A stretch of DNA of 64,000 nt. Origin: Zoogloeaceae bacterium. GTDB lineage: Bacteria > Pseudomonadota > Gammaproteobacteria > Burkholderiales > Rhodocyclaceae. The notes beneath the pieces are model-generated. The model worked only from the letters and a program-made list of their open reading frames with translations. It made no database searches and had not been told where the DNA came from. Of the stretch, positions 1-7,976 are shown piece by piece; within the stretch, counting starts at the first letter, position 1; every line of letters begins with the position of its first letter. A program made the translations under genes and the position numbers. The DNA is taken from the NCBI GenBank assembly GCA_024235635.1, contig JACKMA010000003.1, forward strand, positions 496,001-560,000. Direction: 5' to 3'.

Positions 1-1
1 G

Positions 2-121
2 GCACTGGCCGGCCCGCCCGCCGCCAGCGAAAAACCTGCAGCGAAGAAGGAGCCCGAGGCCAGCGGCGCATTCGGCCGGCTGACCGGATGGCTGCGTTCG
101 CTGCTCGGCACGAGGCACTGA
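2..121 (+). CDS. C-terminal end of an unidentified protein (partial)
   Basis: An open frame enters from the left edge and ends at a TGA four bases before the FHA gene. The 39 visible residues are an Ala/Pro/Lys/Glu-rich linker followed by a short amphipathic tail ending in LRSLLGTRH. Nothing here identifies the family. The tight spacing suggests it is co-transcribed with the FHA protein downstream; a kinase or phosphatase would fit that context but cannot be seen. Confidence 0.5.
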   Translation, partial: ALAGPPAASEKPAAKKEPEASGAFGRLTGWLRSLLGTRH

Positions 122-125
122 GCGC

Positions 126-806
126 ATGGCCAAGATCGTCGTCAGCCTGGATGGGCAGATCATCGAGCAGCGGGTGGTCAAGGAAGACCAGGTGGTGCTG
201 GGGCGCAACGCCGACTGCGACCTGGTGATGGACGACGGCGAGGTCAGCGGTCGCCACGCGTCGATCATGACGGTGGTGAACGACCACTTCCTCGAAGACC
301 TGTCGAGCACCAACGGCACACTCGTCAATGGCCGTCGCGTCACCCGCCACCTGCTCGAGCACAACGACGTCATCTTCATCGGCCCGTATCGGATCAAGTA
401 CATGAACGCGGCCTCGGTCGGCGTCGGCTTCGATCGCACCCAGATCATCCGGCCGCTCGAACCGCGTGTGTCGCCCGCCAACACCCAGGTGGTGGCGGCC
501 GAACTGGACTCGGCCGCGGCATCGACGCGGGCCACCCGGGCGCGCTTCCCGAAGGGCAAGCTGGTCGCCACCACGGGCCCGTCGGCCGGCAACGAGCGCC
601 TGATCGACGGCGTATTGCAGCCGGTGGGCCGCGAAGGGCGCGCCCTGGGCGTGATCAATCGGCGCCCGCTGGGCTGCTTCCTGACCCAGGTCAGCGGGCG
701 GCCGCTGATCGTGAACGGCAAACCCCTGGGCAGCGACCCGGTCCAACTGAACGACGGTGACGAGATCGTCGTCGGTCAAGACAAGATGATCTTTCGGGCC
801 GTCTGA
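126..806 (+). CDS. FHA domain protein with a second degenerate FHA-like module
   Basis: The 226-residue cytoplasmic protein has a clear N-terminal FHA domain, about residues 22-95, with the phosphothreonine-binding motifs GR (26-27), SGRH (41-44) and STNGT (61-65). FHA domains bind phosphothreonine peptides, so this is probably an adaptor for Ser/Thr phosphorylation. The C-terminal part, about 160-226, reads like a second FHA fold (GREGRALG, then VNGKPL and NDGDEIVVG) but lacks the SxxH and STNGT motifs, so it probably does not bind phosphopeptide. No transmembrane segment is visible. The gene starts four bases after the preceding partial gene. The family is certain; the partner and pathway are unknown. 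Confidence 0.85.
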   Translation: MAKIVVSLDGQIIEQRVVKEDQVVLGRNADCDLVMDDGEVSGRHASIMTVVNDHFLEDLSSTNGTLVNGRRVTRHLLEHNDVIFIGPYRIKYMNAASVGVGFDRTQIIRPLEPRVSPANTQVVAAELDSAAASTRATRARFPKGKLVATTGPSAGNERLIDGVLQPVGREGRALGVINRRPLGCFLTQVSGRPLIVNGKPLGSDPVQLNDGDEIVVGQDKMIFRAV

Positions 807-909
807 CACGGACACTCGATGAAGCCTCGATTCCGGACCGCGCCGTCGAGCGCTGGATGCGGCACGCGATGAGCACAACCGACCGGCCGCATGGCGGCAG
901 GCTTGCCCG

Positions 910-1827
910 GTGAGCGCACCGCGCCTGCCGGCATCGCTGATCGTTCTCGAGCGGGGATGGCTGTCGGCCAACAACATCATCGGGCTCGACGGCGAAGCCG
1001 CGACGATGATCGACAGCGGCTATGTCACCCACGCCGCGCAGACCGTCGAACTGGTGCGCCACGCAGTCGACGGCCGCCGCCTCGCACGGCTGGTCAATAC
1101 CCACGGCCATTCGGACCACATCGGCTGCAACGCGGCGGTGCAGACCGAGTTCGGCTGCCGCATCACGGTGCCGGCCGGCATCGCCCCGATCATCGAGGCC
1201 TGGGACGAAACGGCCCTGCTGTTGCGCCCGGCCGACCAGCAGTGCGACCGCTTCCGCCACGACGACACCGTCGATGCCGGCGATCGGCTGGCCTTCGGCG
1301 GCTGCGAATGGTCCGCGCTGGCGGCGCCGGGCCACGACATGCATGCGCTGATGTTCCATTCCGACCAGCACCGCCTGCTGATCTCCGGCGATGCCCTGTG
1401 GCGAGACGGCTTCGGTGTGCAGTTTCCCGAGCTGCTCGGCACCGATCCCGGACTCGCCGCCACCCGGGCCACGCTCGAGACGATCGCCCGGCTGTCGCTC
1501 GATGGCGTGCTGCCGGGCCACGGTGCACCGTTCACCGAGGTCGATGACGCCCTGGCGCGCGCGTTTGCGAGGCTCGACGCCTTCGAGGACGACGCCGAAC
1601 GGATGGCCCGCAACGCGATCCGGGCGCTGCTCAGCTTCAGCCTGATGGAGTGCCGCAGCATCGCCCTCGACGCGCTGCCGGCCTATCTCGACGAGGTGTC
1701 GATGTACCGGGACATCAATCGTCGCTACCTGCGGCTGGAACCCGGGCGCCTGGCGGAGCGGATCGCGCAGGAACTGGTCCGGGCAGGCGTCGCCCGCATC
1801 GACCACGGCATGCTGCATGCAAACTAG
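910..1827 (+). CDS. MBL-fold metallo-hydrolase with C-terminal helical domain
   Basis: The 305-residue protein has the metallo-beta-lactamase metal motif THGHSDH, with HxHxDH at residues 65-70. Further ligands follow in APGHD, SGDAL and PGHGAP. Residues after about 215 form a helical, winged-helix-like tail, as in the glyoxalase II-like and LACTB2-like branches of the superfamily. The substrate cannot be read from sequence; hydrolysis of thioesters or other esters, or RNA binding, are known in the superfamily. The start is a GTG at 910. The gene lies 66 bp before rapZ on the same strand. The fold is secure, the function is not. Confidence 0.8.
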   Translation: MSAPRLPASLIVLERGWLSANNIIGLDGEAATMIDSGYVTHAAQTVELVRHAVDGRRLARLVNTHGHSDHIGCNAAVQTEFGCRITVPAGIAPIIEAWDETALLLRPADQQCDRFRHDDTVDAGDRLAFGGCEWSALAAPGHDMHALMFHSDQHRLLISGDALWRDGFGVQFPELLGTDPGLAATRATLETIARLSLDGVLPGHGAPFTEVDDALARAFARLDAFEDDAERMARNAIRALLSFSLMECRSIALDALPAYLDEVSMYRDINRRYLRLEPGRLAERIAQELVRAGVARIDHGMLHAN

Positions 1828-1893
1828 GCCGGCTGGCGCGACGTCCGCGGCTTTGGTACAACGACTGAATAGCGAAACCGCGCGAGGCGTCTC

Positions 1894-2778
1894 ATGCAAC
1901 TGGTGCTGATCAGCGGCCTGTCCGGCTCCGGCAAGTCGGTCGCCCTGAAGGCGCTCGAGGACGCCGGCTTCTACTGCGTCGACAATCTGCCGGCGACGCT
2001 GCTGCCGCAACTGATCGCACATCTGCGCAGCGGCGGCTTCGGACGCGCGGCGGTGGCGGTGGACGTACGCTCCGGCGCCAGCATCGCGGCGCTGCCGCGC
2101 GAACTCGAGCAGTTGCGCGGCATCGTCGACGACCTGCGCTTCATCTTCCTCGAATCACGCGACGACACGCTGATCCAGCGCTTCTCGGAAACCCGCCGGC
2201 GTCATCCCCTGGCCGACGAAGGGGTGTCACTGGCCGAGGCCATACACCGCGAGCGCGAAGCGCTGGCCGAAGTGGCCGAACTCGGCCACCGCATCGACAC
2301 CAGCGACCAGGCGGCGAACACGCTGCGTGGCTGGATCAAGAACTTCCTCGACCTGAAGGCGGCCGAAGGGCTGACGCTGATGTTCCAGTCCTTCGGCTTC
2401 AAGTACGGCATTCCGGTCGATGCCGACCTGGTGTTCGATGCGCGCTGCCTGCCGAACCCCCACTACGATCCGAAGCTGCGCGCGCTGACCGGCAAGGATC
2501 TGCCGGTGGTGCAGTTTCTCGAGAAGGTGCCGGAAGTGGGCCGCATGGCCGAGGACATCTACCGCTTCCTGGCGTCCTGGCTGCCGAGCTACGTGCGTGA
2601 CAACCGCAGCTACCTGACGGTCGCGATCGGCTGCACCGGCGGCCAGCATCGCTCGGTCTATCTGGCGGAATGGCTGGCTACCCGTTTCCGTCCGACCGCC
2701 AACGTGCTGGTCCGGCACCGGTCGCTGCGCAGCGAGGTCGCGGCGTCGCTGCCGCCGCGGGCCGGCACCGCGGTCTGA
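1894..2778 (+). CDS. rapZ: RNase adapter protein RapZ (nucleotide-binding)
   Basis: The 294-residue protein has the P-loop GLSGSGKS at residues 8-15 and the family's C-terminal signature GCTGGQHRSV, which helps bind glucosamine-6-phosphate. In Enterobacteria RapZ delivers the small RNA GlmZ to RNase E and so tunes amino-sugar synthesis; in other lineages its RNA partners are less clear. Length is close to the usual 284. In many proteobacteria rapZ sits directly after ptsN or hprK, but here it is about 28 kb away from that cluster, behind an MBL-fold gene. Family assignment is firm; the GlmZ pathway itself is not assured in this lineage. Confidence 0.93.
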   Translation: MQLVLISGLSGSGKSVALKALEDAGFYCVDNLPATLLPQLIAHLRSGGFGRAAVAVDVRSGASIAALPRELEQLRGIVDDLRFIFLESRDDTLIQRFSETRRRHPLADEGVSLAEAIHREREALAEVAELGHRIDTSDQAANTLRGWIKNFLDLKAAEGLTLMFQSFGFKYGIPVDADLVFDARCLPNPHYDPKLRALTGKDLPVVQFLEKVPEVGRMAEDIYRFLASWLPSYVRDNRSYLTVAIGCTGGQHRSVYLAEWLATRFRPTANVLVRHRSLRSEVAASLPPRAGTAV

Positions 2779-2821
2779 GCGGCGTGACGGCCCGCGGCGG
2801 CGCGGCTTGGAGCGGCCGGCC

Positions 2822-3214
2822 ATGGCCCGCGCGCGGCTGACGACCTGGCTGCGTTACCTGCGTGCCGGCGATCTGTTCGTGCTGGCGGCGGCGGCCGCAG
2901 CCTGCGTGGCCAGCTTCGTGCTGCTGTGGCGCGGCGAGCAGCCGGACCGGGCGATCGTGCGCGCCGGCGGGCAGATCGTCGCCGAGCTGCCGCTCGATCG
3001 TGCAGCCGAGCTCACCGTCGACGGTCCGCTCGGGCAGACCCGGATCGAGGTCGAGCCGAGGCGGGCGCGGGTCGTCGCGGACCCCGGACCGCGTCAGTAC
3101 TGCGTGCGCCAGGGCTGGATCAGCCGCGGTGGTGCGGTCGCCATCTGTGCCCCGAACCAGGTCTCGCTGTCGCTGAACGGCGGCGGCAACAGCCATGACT
3201 CGCTCAGCTACTGA
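2822..3214 (+). CDS. NusG domain II-containing small membrane-anchored protein
   Basis: The 130-residue protein has one N-terminal membrane segment, about residues 12-35, and a periplasmic beta-rich domain ending with the conserved cysteine pair YCVRQGW and ICAPNQVSL, typical of stand-alone NusG_II proteins. I start at ATG 2822 because GGAG lies nine bases upstream; an in-frame TTG at 2807 lacks this signal. Its end overlaps the next gene by 20 bp, so the two are translationally coupled. This gene pair recurs in proteobacteria, often beside the flavin-transferase gene apbE, which suggests a role in a redox or cofactor process. No apbE is present here and the function is unproven. Confidence 0.75.
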   Translation: MARARLTTWLRYLRAGDLFVLAAAAAACVASFVLLWRGEQPDRAIVRAGGQIVAELPLDRAAELTVDGPLGQTRIEVEPRRARVVADPGPRQYCVRQGWISRGGAVAICAPNQVSLSLNGGGNSHDSLSY

Positions 3215-3725
3215 ACTCACCGTCAGCCGGGACGACACCCGCATCGCCCGACTGGCGGCCGCCGCGATCGCGCTGACCGTGGCCGAGGCGGCGATTCCGC
3301 TGCCGCTGCCGGGGGTCAAGCCCGGGCTGGCCAACATCGTGACCCTGATCGTGCTGTGGCGCTACGGCTGGCGCGACGCCGCCTGGGTGTCGCTGCTGCG
3401 GGTGCTCGCCGGCAGCCTGCTGTTGGGCCAGTTCCTCGCCCCCGGCTTCTTCCTGAGCGCCGCCGGCAGCGTCGCCAGCCTGCTCGCGCTGGGCGCGGCC
3501 ATGCACCTGCCGCGGCACTGGTTCGGCCCGGTCAGTCACAGCCTGGTGGCAGCCTTCGCGCACATCTGCGGCCAGCTCGCGGTGGCCCGGCTGTGGCTGG
3601 TGCCGCACGACGGCGTGTTCTACCTGGCACCGGTGTTCTTCAGCGCGGCTCTGGTGTTCGGACTGAGCAACGGCTTGATCGCCGCCCACCTGCTGGCCGA
3701 CCGCAGTCACGCCGATCGACGCTGA
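3195..3725 (+). CDS. Gx transporter family membrane protein (heptaprenyl diphosphate synthase component I-like)
   Basis: The 176-residue hydrophobic protein has about five or six membrane segments and the conserved start region EAAIPLPLPGVKPGLANIVTL found in Gx transporter proteins. The family is often annotated as heptaprenyl diphosphate synthase component I, but the membrane topology and ECF-S-like arrangement argue for a small-molecule transporter subunit. It overlaps the NusG_II gene by 20 bp, the usual partner. The substrate is unknown. Family is confident, function is not. Confidence 0.75.
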   Translation: MTRSATELTVSRDDTRIARLAAAAIALTVAEAAIPLPLPGVKPGLANIVTLIVLWRYGWRDAAWVSLLRVLAGSLLLGQFLAPGFFLSAAGSVASLLALGAAMHLPRHWFGPVSHSLVAAFAHICGQLAVARLWLVPHDGVFYLAPVFFSAALVFGLSNGLIAAHLLADRSHADRR

Positions 3726-3822
3726 AAGCCGCCACGAATGTGGCCGCCGTCACGTGCCGGACTATATCTTTTGACGTATATTATCGAGCCGTTCGACGTT
3801 CCCCGACTCTGCCGTTCCCGCG

Positions 3823-3951
3823 ATGCGATTGCTCAAGTTCCTCTCTCTCGCCTTGATCGGGCTGTTGCTGGCCTTCATGTTCCGGCTGCCGGCCGGCGGC
3901 GACGACCGGGTACCGACGACTGTGCACGCGGTCCCTGCGACCGCACGCTGA
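3823..3951 (+). CDS. Possible 42-residue single-pass membrane peptide
   Basis: In the 327 bp gap before ubiU a short frame starts with ATG at 3823 and encodes MRLLKFLSLALIGLLLAFMF, then a polar tail rich in Asp, Thr and Val. Two positive residues followed by a hydrophobic stretch of about 15 residues and a soluble tail is a plausible membrane peptide. No strong Shine-Dalgarno precedes it, and I recognise no family, so it may be chance. The rest of the gap holds the FNR-type ubiU promoter described separately. Confidence 0.3.
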   Translation: MRLLKFLSLALIGLLLAFMFRLPAGGDDRVPTTVHAVPATAR

Positions 3952-3978
3952 GCCCTGGCGGCGCGCATTGCGCAATCG

Positions 3979-4020
3979 TTGACGAGGATCAAGCGCGAGG
4001 CTCGAACGGGTCACTATGCT
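3979..4020 (+). promoter_or_regulatory. FNR/ANR-type box and -10 element of the ubiUVT promoter
   Basis: TTGAC-GAGG-ATCAA at 3979-3992 matches the FNR/ANR consensus TTGAT-N4-ATCAA at nine of ten defined positions. A -10-like TATGCT lies at 4015-4020. If transcription starts at 4027, the FNR site is centred at -41.5 and the hexamer occupies -12 to -7. That is exactly the geometry of a class II FNR-activated promoter. The ATG of ubiU follows at 4053. This fits the anaerobic role of UbiUVT. Confidence 0.75.
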
Positions 4021-4052
4021 CGCGGGTTTGACCGCACCCAGAGCCTGCAAGC

Positions 4053-5054
4053 ATGGCCATCGAACTCGTCTGCCCCGCCGGCAGCCTGCCGGCCCTCAAG
4101 ACCGCCGTCGATGCCGGCGCGGACTGCGTCTATGTCGGTCTCCGGGACGCCACCAATGCCCGCAACTTCACCGGCCTGAACTTCGACGACCGGGCGCTGG
4201 CCGACGGCGTCGCCTATGCTCACGCCCGCGGCGCCAAGGTGCTGCTGGCGCTCAACACCTATCCCCGCAGCGACAACTGGGCGCGCTGGACCGCCGCCGT
4301 CGACACCGCCGCCGAGCGCGGCATCGATGCGGTGATCCTGGCCGACCCGGGCCTGATGCGCTACGCCCTGCGGACCCATCCGTCGCTGCGCCGGCACCTG
4401 TCGGTCCAGGGCTCGGCGACCAGCTACGAGGCGATCAACTTCTATCACGAGCAATTCGGCATCCAGCGCGCGGTGCTGCCGCGGGTGCTGTCGCTGGCCC
4501 AGGTCGAACAGGTGATCGCCCACACGCCGGTCGAGATCGAACTGTTCGGCTTCGGTGGCCTGTGCGTGATGGTCGAAGGACGCTGTGCGCTGTCGGCCTA
4601 CGCCACCGGCGAGTCGCCCAACTGCAACGGCGCCTGCTCGCCGGGCAAGTACGTCCGCTGGGAACAGACCGCGGCCGGCATGGAGGCACGGGTCAACGGC
4701 ATCCTGATCGACCGCTTCGCGGCCGACGAGCGCGCCGGCTACCCGACCTTGTGCAAGGGGCGCTTCGCGGTCGGCAGCGAGACCTACTACGCGATCGAGG
4801 AGCCCACCAGCCTCAATACCCTCGAACTGTTGCCGGAGATCGCCCGCATGGGCGTGGCGGCGATCAAGATCGAAGGGCGCCAGCGCTCGCCAGCCTACGT
4901 CGGGCAGGTTACCCGGGTGTGGCGCCAGGCGATCGACCGCGTTGCGCACGAGGGCGATCGCTTCCGTCCGGACGCGGCCTGGCTGCGCGAGCTCGCCCGG
5001 GTCTCGGAAGGGCAGAGCCAGACGCTCGGCGCCTACCACCGCCCATGGAAGTGA
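4053..5054 (+). CDS. ubiU: Ubiquinone biosynthesis protein UbiU (O2-independent hydroxylation, 4Fe-4S, U32 peptidase family)
   Basis: The 333-residue peptidase-U32-family protein works with UbiV and UbiT to hydroxylate the ubiquinone ring without oxygen, using prephenate as hydroxyl donor. Cysteines C171, C178, C195 and C234 correspond, with a constant shift of two, to the four 4Fe-4S ligands of E. coli UbiU (169, 176, 193, 232). The gene is preceded by a likely FNR-controlled promoter and followed 14 bp later by ubiV. Length matches the family. The assignment is firm because all three partners are adjacent in the order U-V-T. Confidence 0.95.
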   Translation: MAIELVCPAGSLPALKTAVDAGADCVYVGLRDATNARNFTGLNFDDRALADGVAYAHARGAKVLLALNTYPRSDNWARWTAAVDTAAERGIDAVILADPGLMRYALRTHPSLRRHLSVQGSATSYEAINFYHEQFGIQRAVLPRVLSLAQVEQVIAHTPVEIELFGFGGLCVMVEGRCALSAYATGESPNCNGACSPGKYVRWEQTAAGMEARVNGILIDRFAADERAGYPTLCKGRFAVGSETYYAIEEPTSLNTLELLPEIARMGVAAIKIEGRQRSPAYVGQVTRVWRQAIDRVAHEGDRFRPDAAWLRELARVSEGQSQTLGAYHRPWK

Positions 5055-5068
5055 TCGAGGACCGCACG

Positions 5069-5959
5069 ATGAAGCTCGCCCTTGGCCCCCTGCTCTACTA
5101 TTGGACGCGCAAGCGGGTGCTCGACTTCTACGACGAGGTGGCCGCGGCACCGCTGGACATCGTCTATCTCGGCGAGACGGTGTGCTCGCGGCGCCATGAA
5201 CTGCGCCTGCCCGACTGGCTGGATATCGGCGAGCGACTGGCCGCCGCCGGCAAGGAAGTGGTGATTTCGAGCCAGACGCTGATCGAGTCCGAGTCCGATC
5301 TGAAGACCCTGCGCCGCATCGCCGAGCAGGCGCGCTTCCGTGTCGAGGCCAACGACATGGGGGCGGTGCGCCTGCTGGCCGGCAGCGACGGCTGGGTCGC
5401 CGGCCCCAGCCTCAACGTCTTCAACGATCACACCCTCGGCATGCTGGTCGAACTCGGTGCGCGACGCTTCGTGGCGCCGCCGGAGATGGCCGGCGAGGCC
5501 CTCGCCCGGGTGCGGGCGGCGCACGGCCAGCCGCTCGAGACCGAGGTCTTCGCCTTCGGCCGGCTGCCGCTGGCCTACTCGGCGCGCTGCTTCACGGCGC
5601 GCCACTTCAACCTGCAGAAGGACAACTGCGGTTTTCGCTGCATCGAGTTCGACGATGGACTCGCGCTCGACACCCGCGACGGCCGACCGTTCCTGACGAT
5701 CAACGGCATCCAGACCCAGTCCGCCCGCGTGCACAACCTGCTCGGCGATCTGCCGGCGCTGGCCGACGCTGCCGTCGACATCCTGCGGATCAGCCCGCAG
5801 GCCCATCACATGGCTGCGATCGCGACGCTGTTCGCCGACGCCGTCGGCGGCCGACGCGCGCCACGCGAGGCCTTTGATGCCAGCCGGGCGCTGATGCCCG
5901 CCGAGGCCTGCAACGGCTTCTGGCATGGCCGCGCCGGCATCGACGAATACGTCGCCTGA
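5069..5959 (+). CDS. ubiV: Ubiquinone biosynthesis protein UbiV (O2-independent hydroxylation partner of UbiU)
   Basis: The 296-residue U32-family protein forms a heterodimer with UbiU. The 4Fe-4S ligands are visible as C39, C174, C187 and C191, inside YLGETVCSRR and LAYSARCFTAR...CGFRC, as in E. coli UbiV. I chose ATG 5069 because the protein then begins MKLALGPLLYYW, like known UbiV, with GAGG eight bases upstream; an in-frame ATG at 5045 lies inside ubiU. The frame continues upstream only as an unreal extension. It is the middle gene of the ubiU-ubiV-ubiT unit. Confidence 0.95.
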   Translation: MKLALGPLLYYWTRKRVLDFYDEVAAAPLDIVYLGETVCSRRHELRLPDWLDIGERLAAAGKEVVISSQTLIESESDLKTLRRIAEQARFRVEANDMGAVRLLAGSDGWVAGPSLNVFNDHTLGMLVELGARRFVAPPEMAGEALARVRAAHGQPLETEVFAFGRLPLAYSARCFTARHFNLQKDNCGFRCIEFDDGLALDTRDGRPFLTINGIQTQSARVHNLLGDLPALADAAVDILRISPQAHHMAAIATLFADAVGGRRAPREAFDASRALMPAEACNGFWHGRAGIDEYVA

Positions 5960-5969
5960 GGAGTCGATC

Positions 5970-6422
5970 TTGGAACCCAAGCTTCCCGCCTTCATCGTGC
6001 CCGGCCGAGTCGCAGCGCTCGTCGGCCGCCTGCCGCAGCTGCCGCCGGCGCTGGCCCTGGCCGGCGCCCTGAATCTGGCGCTGGGCCGCGTGCTGCCGCG
6101 TGAGCAGCTCGAGCCGCTGGCCGGCAAACGGCTGCTGGTGCGGGTCACCGATGCTGGTCTGGCCCTGCGATTCGCGCTCGGTGCGAACGGCTTCCGGCCG
6201 GTATTCGACCGCCAGCCCGACGATCTCCGGATCAGTGCGACGCTGCGCGACTTCCTTGCGCTGGCGCTGCGCGAGGAGGATGCGGACACCTTGTTCTTCG
6301 GCCGGCGGCTGCTGATGGAAGGCGATACCGAACTCGGTCTGCTGGTCAAGAACACCCTCGACGCGGTGGACTGGGCGGCGCTGCGGCCGGCGCTGCCGCG
6401 CGTCGGGCTGCGGCCGGGCTGA
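5970..6422 (+). CDS. ubiT: Ubiquinone anaerobic biosynthesis accessory factor UbiT (SCP2 lipid-binding domain)
   Basis: The 150-residue protein has an SCP2 sterol-carrier-like domain and follows ubiV by ten bases. UbiT binds lipids and is thought to present ubiquinone intermediates to the anaerobic pathway. I use the TTG at 5970 because GAGGAG lies six bases upstream, overlapping the ubiV stop; an earlier ATG at 5925 lies deep inside ubiV and has no such signal. It is slightly shorter than E. coli UbiT (174). The ligand-binding pocket cannot be judged from sequence, but context makes the call strong. Confidence 0.88.
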   Translation: MEPKLPAFIVPGRVAALVGRLPQLPPALALAGALNLALGRVLPREQLEPLAGKRLLVRVTDAGLALRFALGANGFRPVFDRQPDDLRISATLRDFLALALREEDADTLFFGRRLLMEGDTELGLLVKNTLDAVDWAALRPALPRVGLRPG

Positions 6423-6532
6423 GGCCGCGCCGCCGGCGGGCGGCAGCGCTGCACACACGGCCGTTTGCCGCGGCGGTCGGCAACTCGCCCTAGAATGGGG
6501 AGCCCGACCACCGACCCGCGCCGCATCCCGCC

Positions 6533-7600
6533 GTGTTCCGCGCCACCACCGAGCTTCCGCGTCACCTCGCCGCCGCCTATGCCCTGCTGGTGGTCTACGC
6601 GTGTCTGCACCCGTTCGCCGGCTGGCACGAGAGCGGCCTGCATCCGCTCGATTTCGTCACCGCGCCGTGGCCCCGCTACTACCGGATCAACGACATGGTG
6701 CTCAATGTGCTCGGTTTTGTGCCGCTCGGCTTCCTGATGGTGCCGGCGCTGCCGCGGGGCCTGAACCTGGGCGCCTGCATGCTGGTGACGGTGGTGTGCT
6801 GCTTCGCCCTCAGCCTGAGTCTCGAGACCCTGCAGAACTTCCTGCCGACGCGGGTGGCCTCCAATCTCGACGTCGGATTCAACACCCTCGGCGGCCTGAT
6901 CGGTGCCGCCTTCGGCGCCTGGTGGGGCCCTCGGCTGTTCGCCCACGACGGCGGCATTCACCGCTGGCGTAGCCGCCGCATCGTGCCGGGGCCGCTCGGC
7001 GAGACCGGGCTGATCCTGATGGCGCTGTGGCTGTTCGCCCAGCTGGTGCCGGAAAGCCCGGTGTTCTCGACCGGCGACCTGCGCGGCCTGCTCGACCTGC
7101 CGACGCCGCTGCCGTTCAGCCCGCAGGAATACCTGCGTCTCGAGGCTGCGATCACCGCCGGCCACCTGCTGGCGGCCGTGCTGCTGGCGCGGGCAATGTC
7201 CCGCGACGCAGCCCTCGGCTGGATTCTGCTGCTGGTGCTGTTGGCGCTCGGCGCCAGTACCCTGGCGAGCGCCAGCTTCCTGGTCGCGGCCGAGCCCTTC
7301 GCCTGGGCCACCCCGGGCTGGCGGGCCGGCCTGATCGCGGCCGTGCCGCTGGTGTTCGTCGGCCTGTCGCTGCCGCGTCCGCTCGCCCACGGCCTGGCGG
7401 CGATGGCACTGCTGGCGGCCACCGTGCTGGTGAATGTGGCGCCCCAGAACCCGTATCTGCTGTCCTACCCGCAGCTGATCGGCGAGAGCCATTTCCTCAA
7501 TTTCCACGGCGCGACGAAGCTGGTTGCCGGCCTGTGGCCGTTTCTCGCGCTCGCCTACCTGATCCTGCTGGGCGCACTGAACCCGGGAATGCGGCGATAA
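6533..7600 (+). CDS. VanZ-like integral membrane protein
   Basis: The 355-residue protein has an N-terminal VanZ-like domain, about residues 10-130, with the typical HPFAGW and DMVLNVLGFVPLGFL motifs. About six more membrane segments follow, so it is longer than a minimal VanZ. VanZ in enterococci gives low teicoplanin resistance, but most VanZ-like proteins have no known role. The start is GTG 6533. A TAGAAT at 6491-6496 could be its -10 element, but I see no convincing -35. Function unknown; an envelope role is inferred from topology alone. Confidence 0.75.
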   Translation: MFRATTELPRHLAAAYALLVVYACLHPFAGWHESGLHPLDFVTAPWPRYYRINDMVLNVLGFVPLGFLMVPALPRGLNLGACMLVTVVCCFALSLSLETLQNFLPTRVASNLDVGFNTLGGLIGAAFGAWWGPRLFAHDGGIHRWRSRRIVPGPLGETGLILMALWLFAQLVPESPVFSTGDLRGLLDLPTPLPFSPQEYLRLEAAITAGHLLAAVLLARAMSRDAALGWILLLVLLALGASTLASASFLVAAEPFAWATPGWRAGLIAAVPLVFVGLSLPRPLAHGLAAMALLAATVLVNVAPQNPYLLSYPQLIGESHFLNFHGATKLVAGLWPFLALAYLILLGALNPGMRR

Positions 7601-7647
7601 TCGACCGCAAGCGGGGCTTCGACCCCGTCCAGAACGGAGTCCCCGAC

Positions 7648-7959
7648 ATGAGCTATTTCAAGCACCACGTGTTCTTCTGCACCAACCAGAGGGCCGCGGG
7701 GGAAACCTGCTGCAACGATCACAACGCGGTGGCGATGCAGACCTACGCCAAGGAGCGCATCGCCAAGCTCGGACTCAAGGGCAAGGGCAACATCCGCATC
7801 AACAAGGCCGGCTGCCTCGACCGCTGTGACGACGGCCCGGTGCTGGTGGTCTATCCGGACGCGGTCTGGTACACCTACGTCGACGCCGAGGACATCGACG
7901 AGATCATCGAGCGCCACCTGATCAAGGGCGAGATCGTCGAGCGCCTGCGCCTTCCCTGA
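7648..7959 (+). CDS. Thioredoxin-like [2Fe-2S] ferredoxin
   Basis: The 103-residue protein has the cysteine pattern of thioredoxin-fold ferredoxins: C11, C21/C22, then C56 and C60 in AGCLDRC, followed by the hallmark DDGPVLVVYPD. Such proteins bind a [2Fe-2S] cluster through the fold shared with the NuoE subunit of complex I; stand-alone forms are common beside nitrogen-fixation and redox genes. Start ATG 7648 has GGAG eight bases upstream; the open frame extends further upstream but overlaps the VanZ gene. The alpha/beta hydrolase begins 17 bp after its stop, so the two are probably co-transcribed. Confidence 0.88.
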   Translation: MSYFKHHVFFCTNQRAAGETCCNDHNAVAMQTYAKERIAKLGLKGKGNIRINKAGCLDRCDDGPVLVVYPDAVWYTYVDAEDIDEIIERHLIKGEIVERLRLP

Positions 7960-7976
7960 GCCCTGGAGATCTGCCG

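Noticed and set aside
5033..7507. Long minus-strand frame across ubiV, ubiT and the VanZ gene
   Set aside because: The plus-strand genes are recognisable and in their usual order; the minus frame has low-complexity Arg/Gln/Ala-rich text typical of antisense reading.
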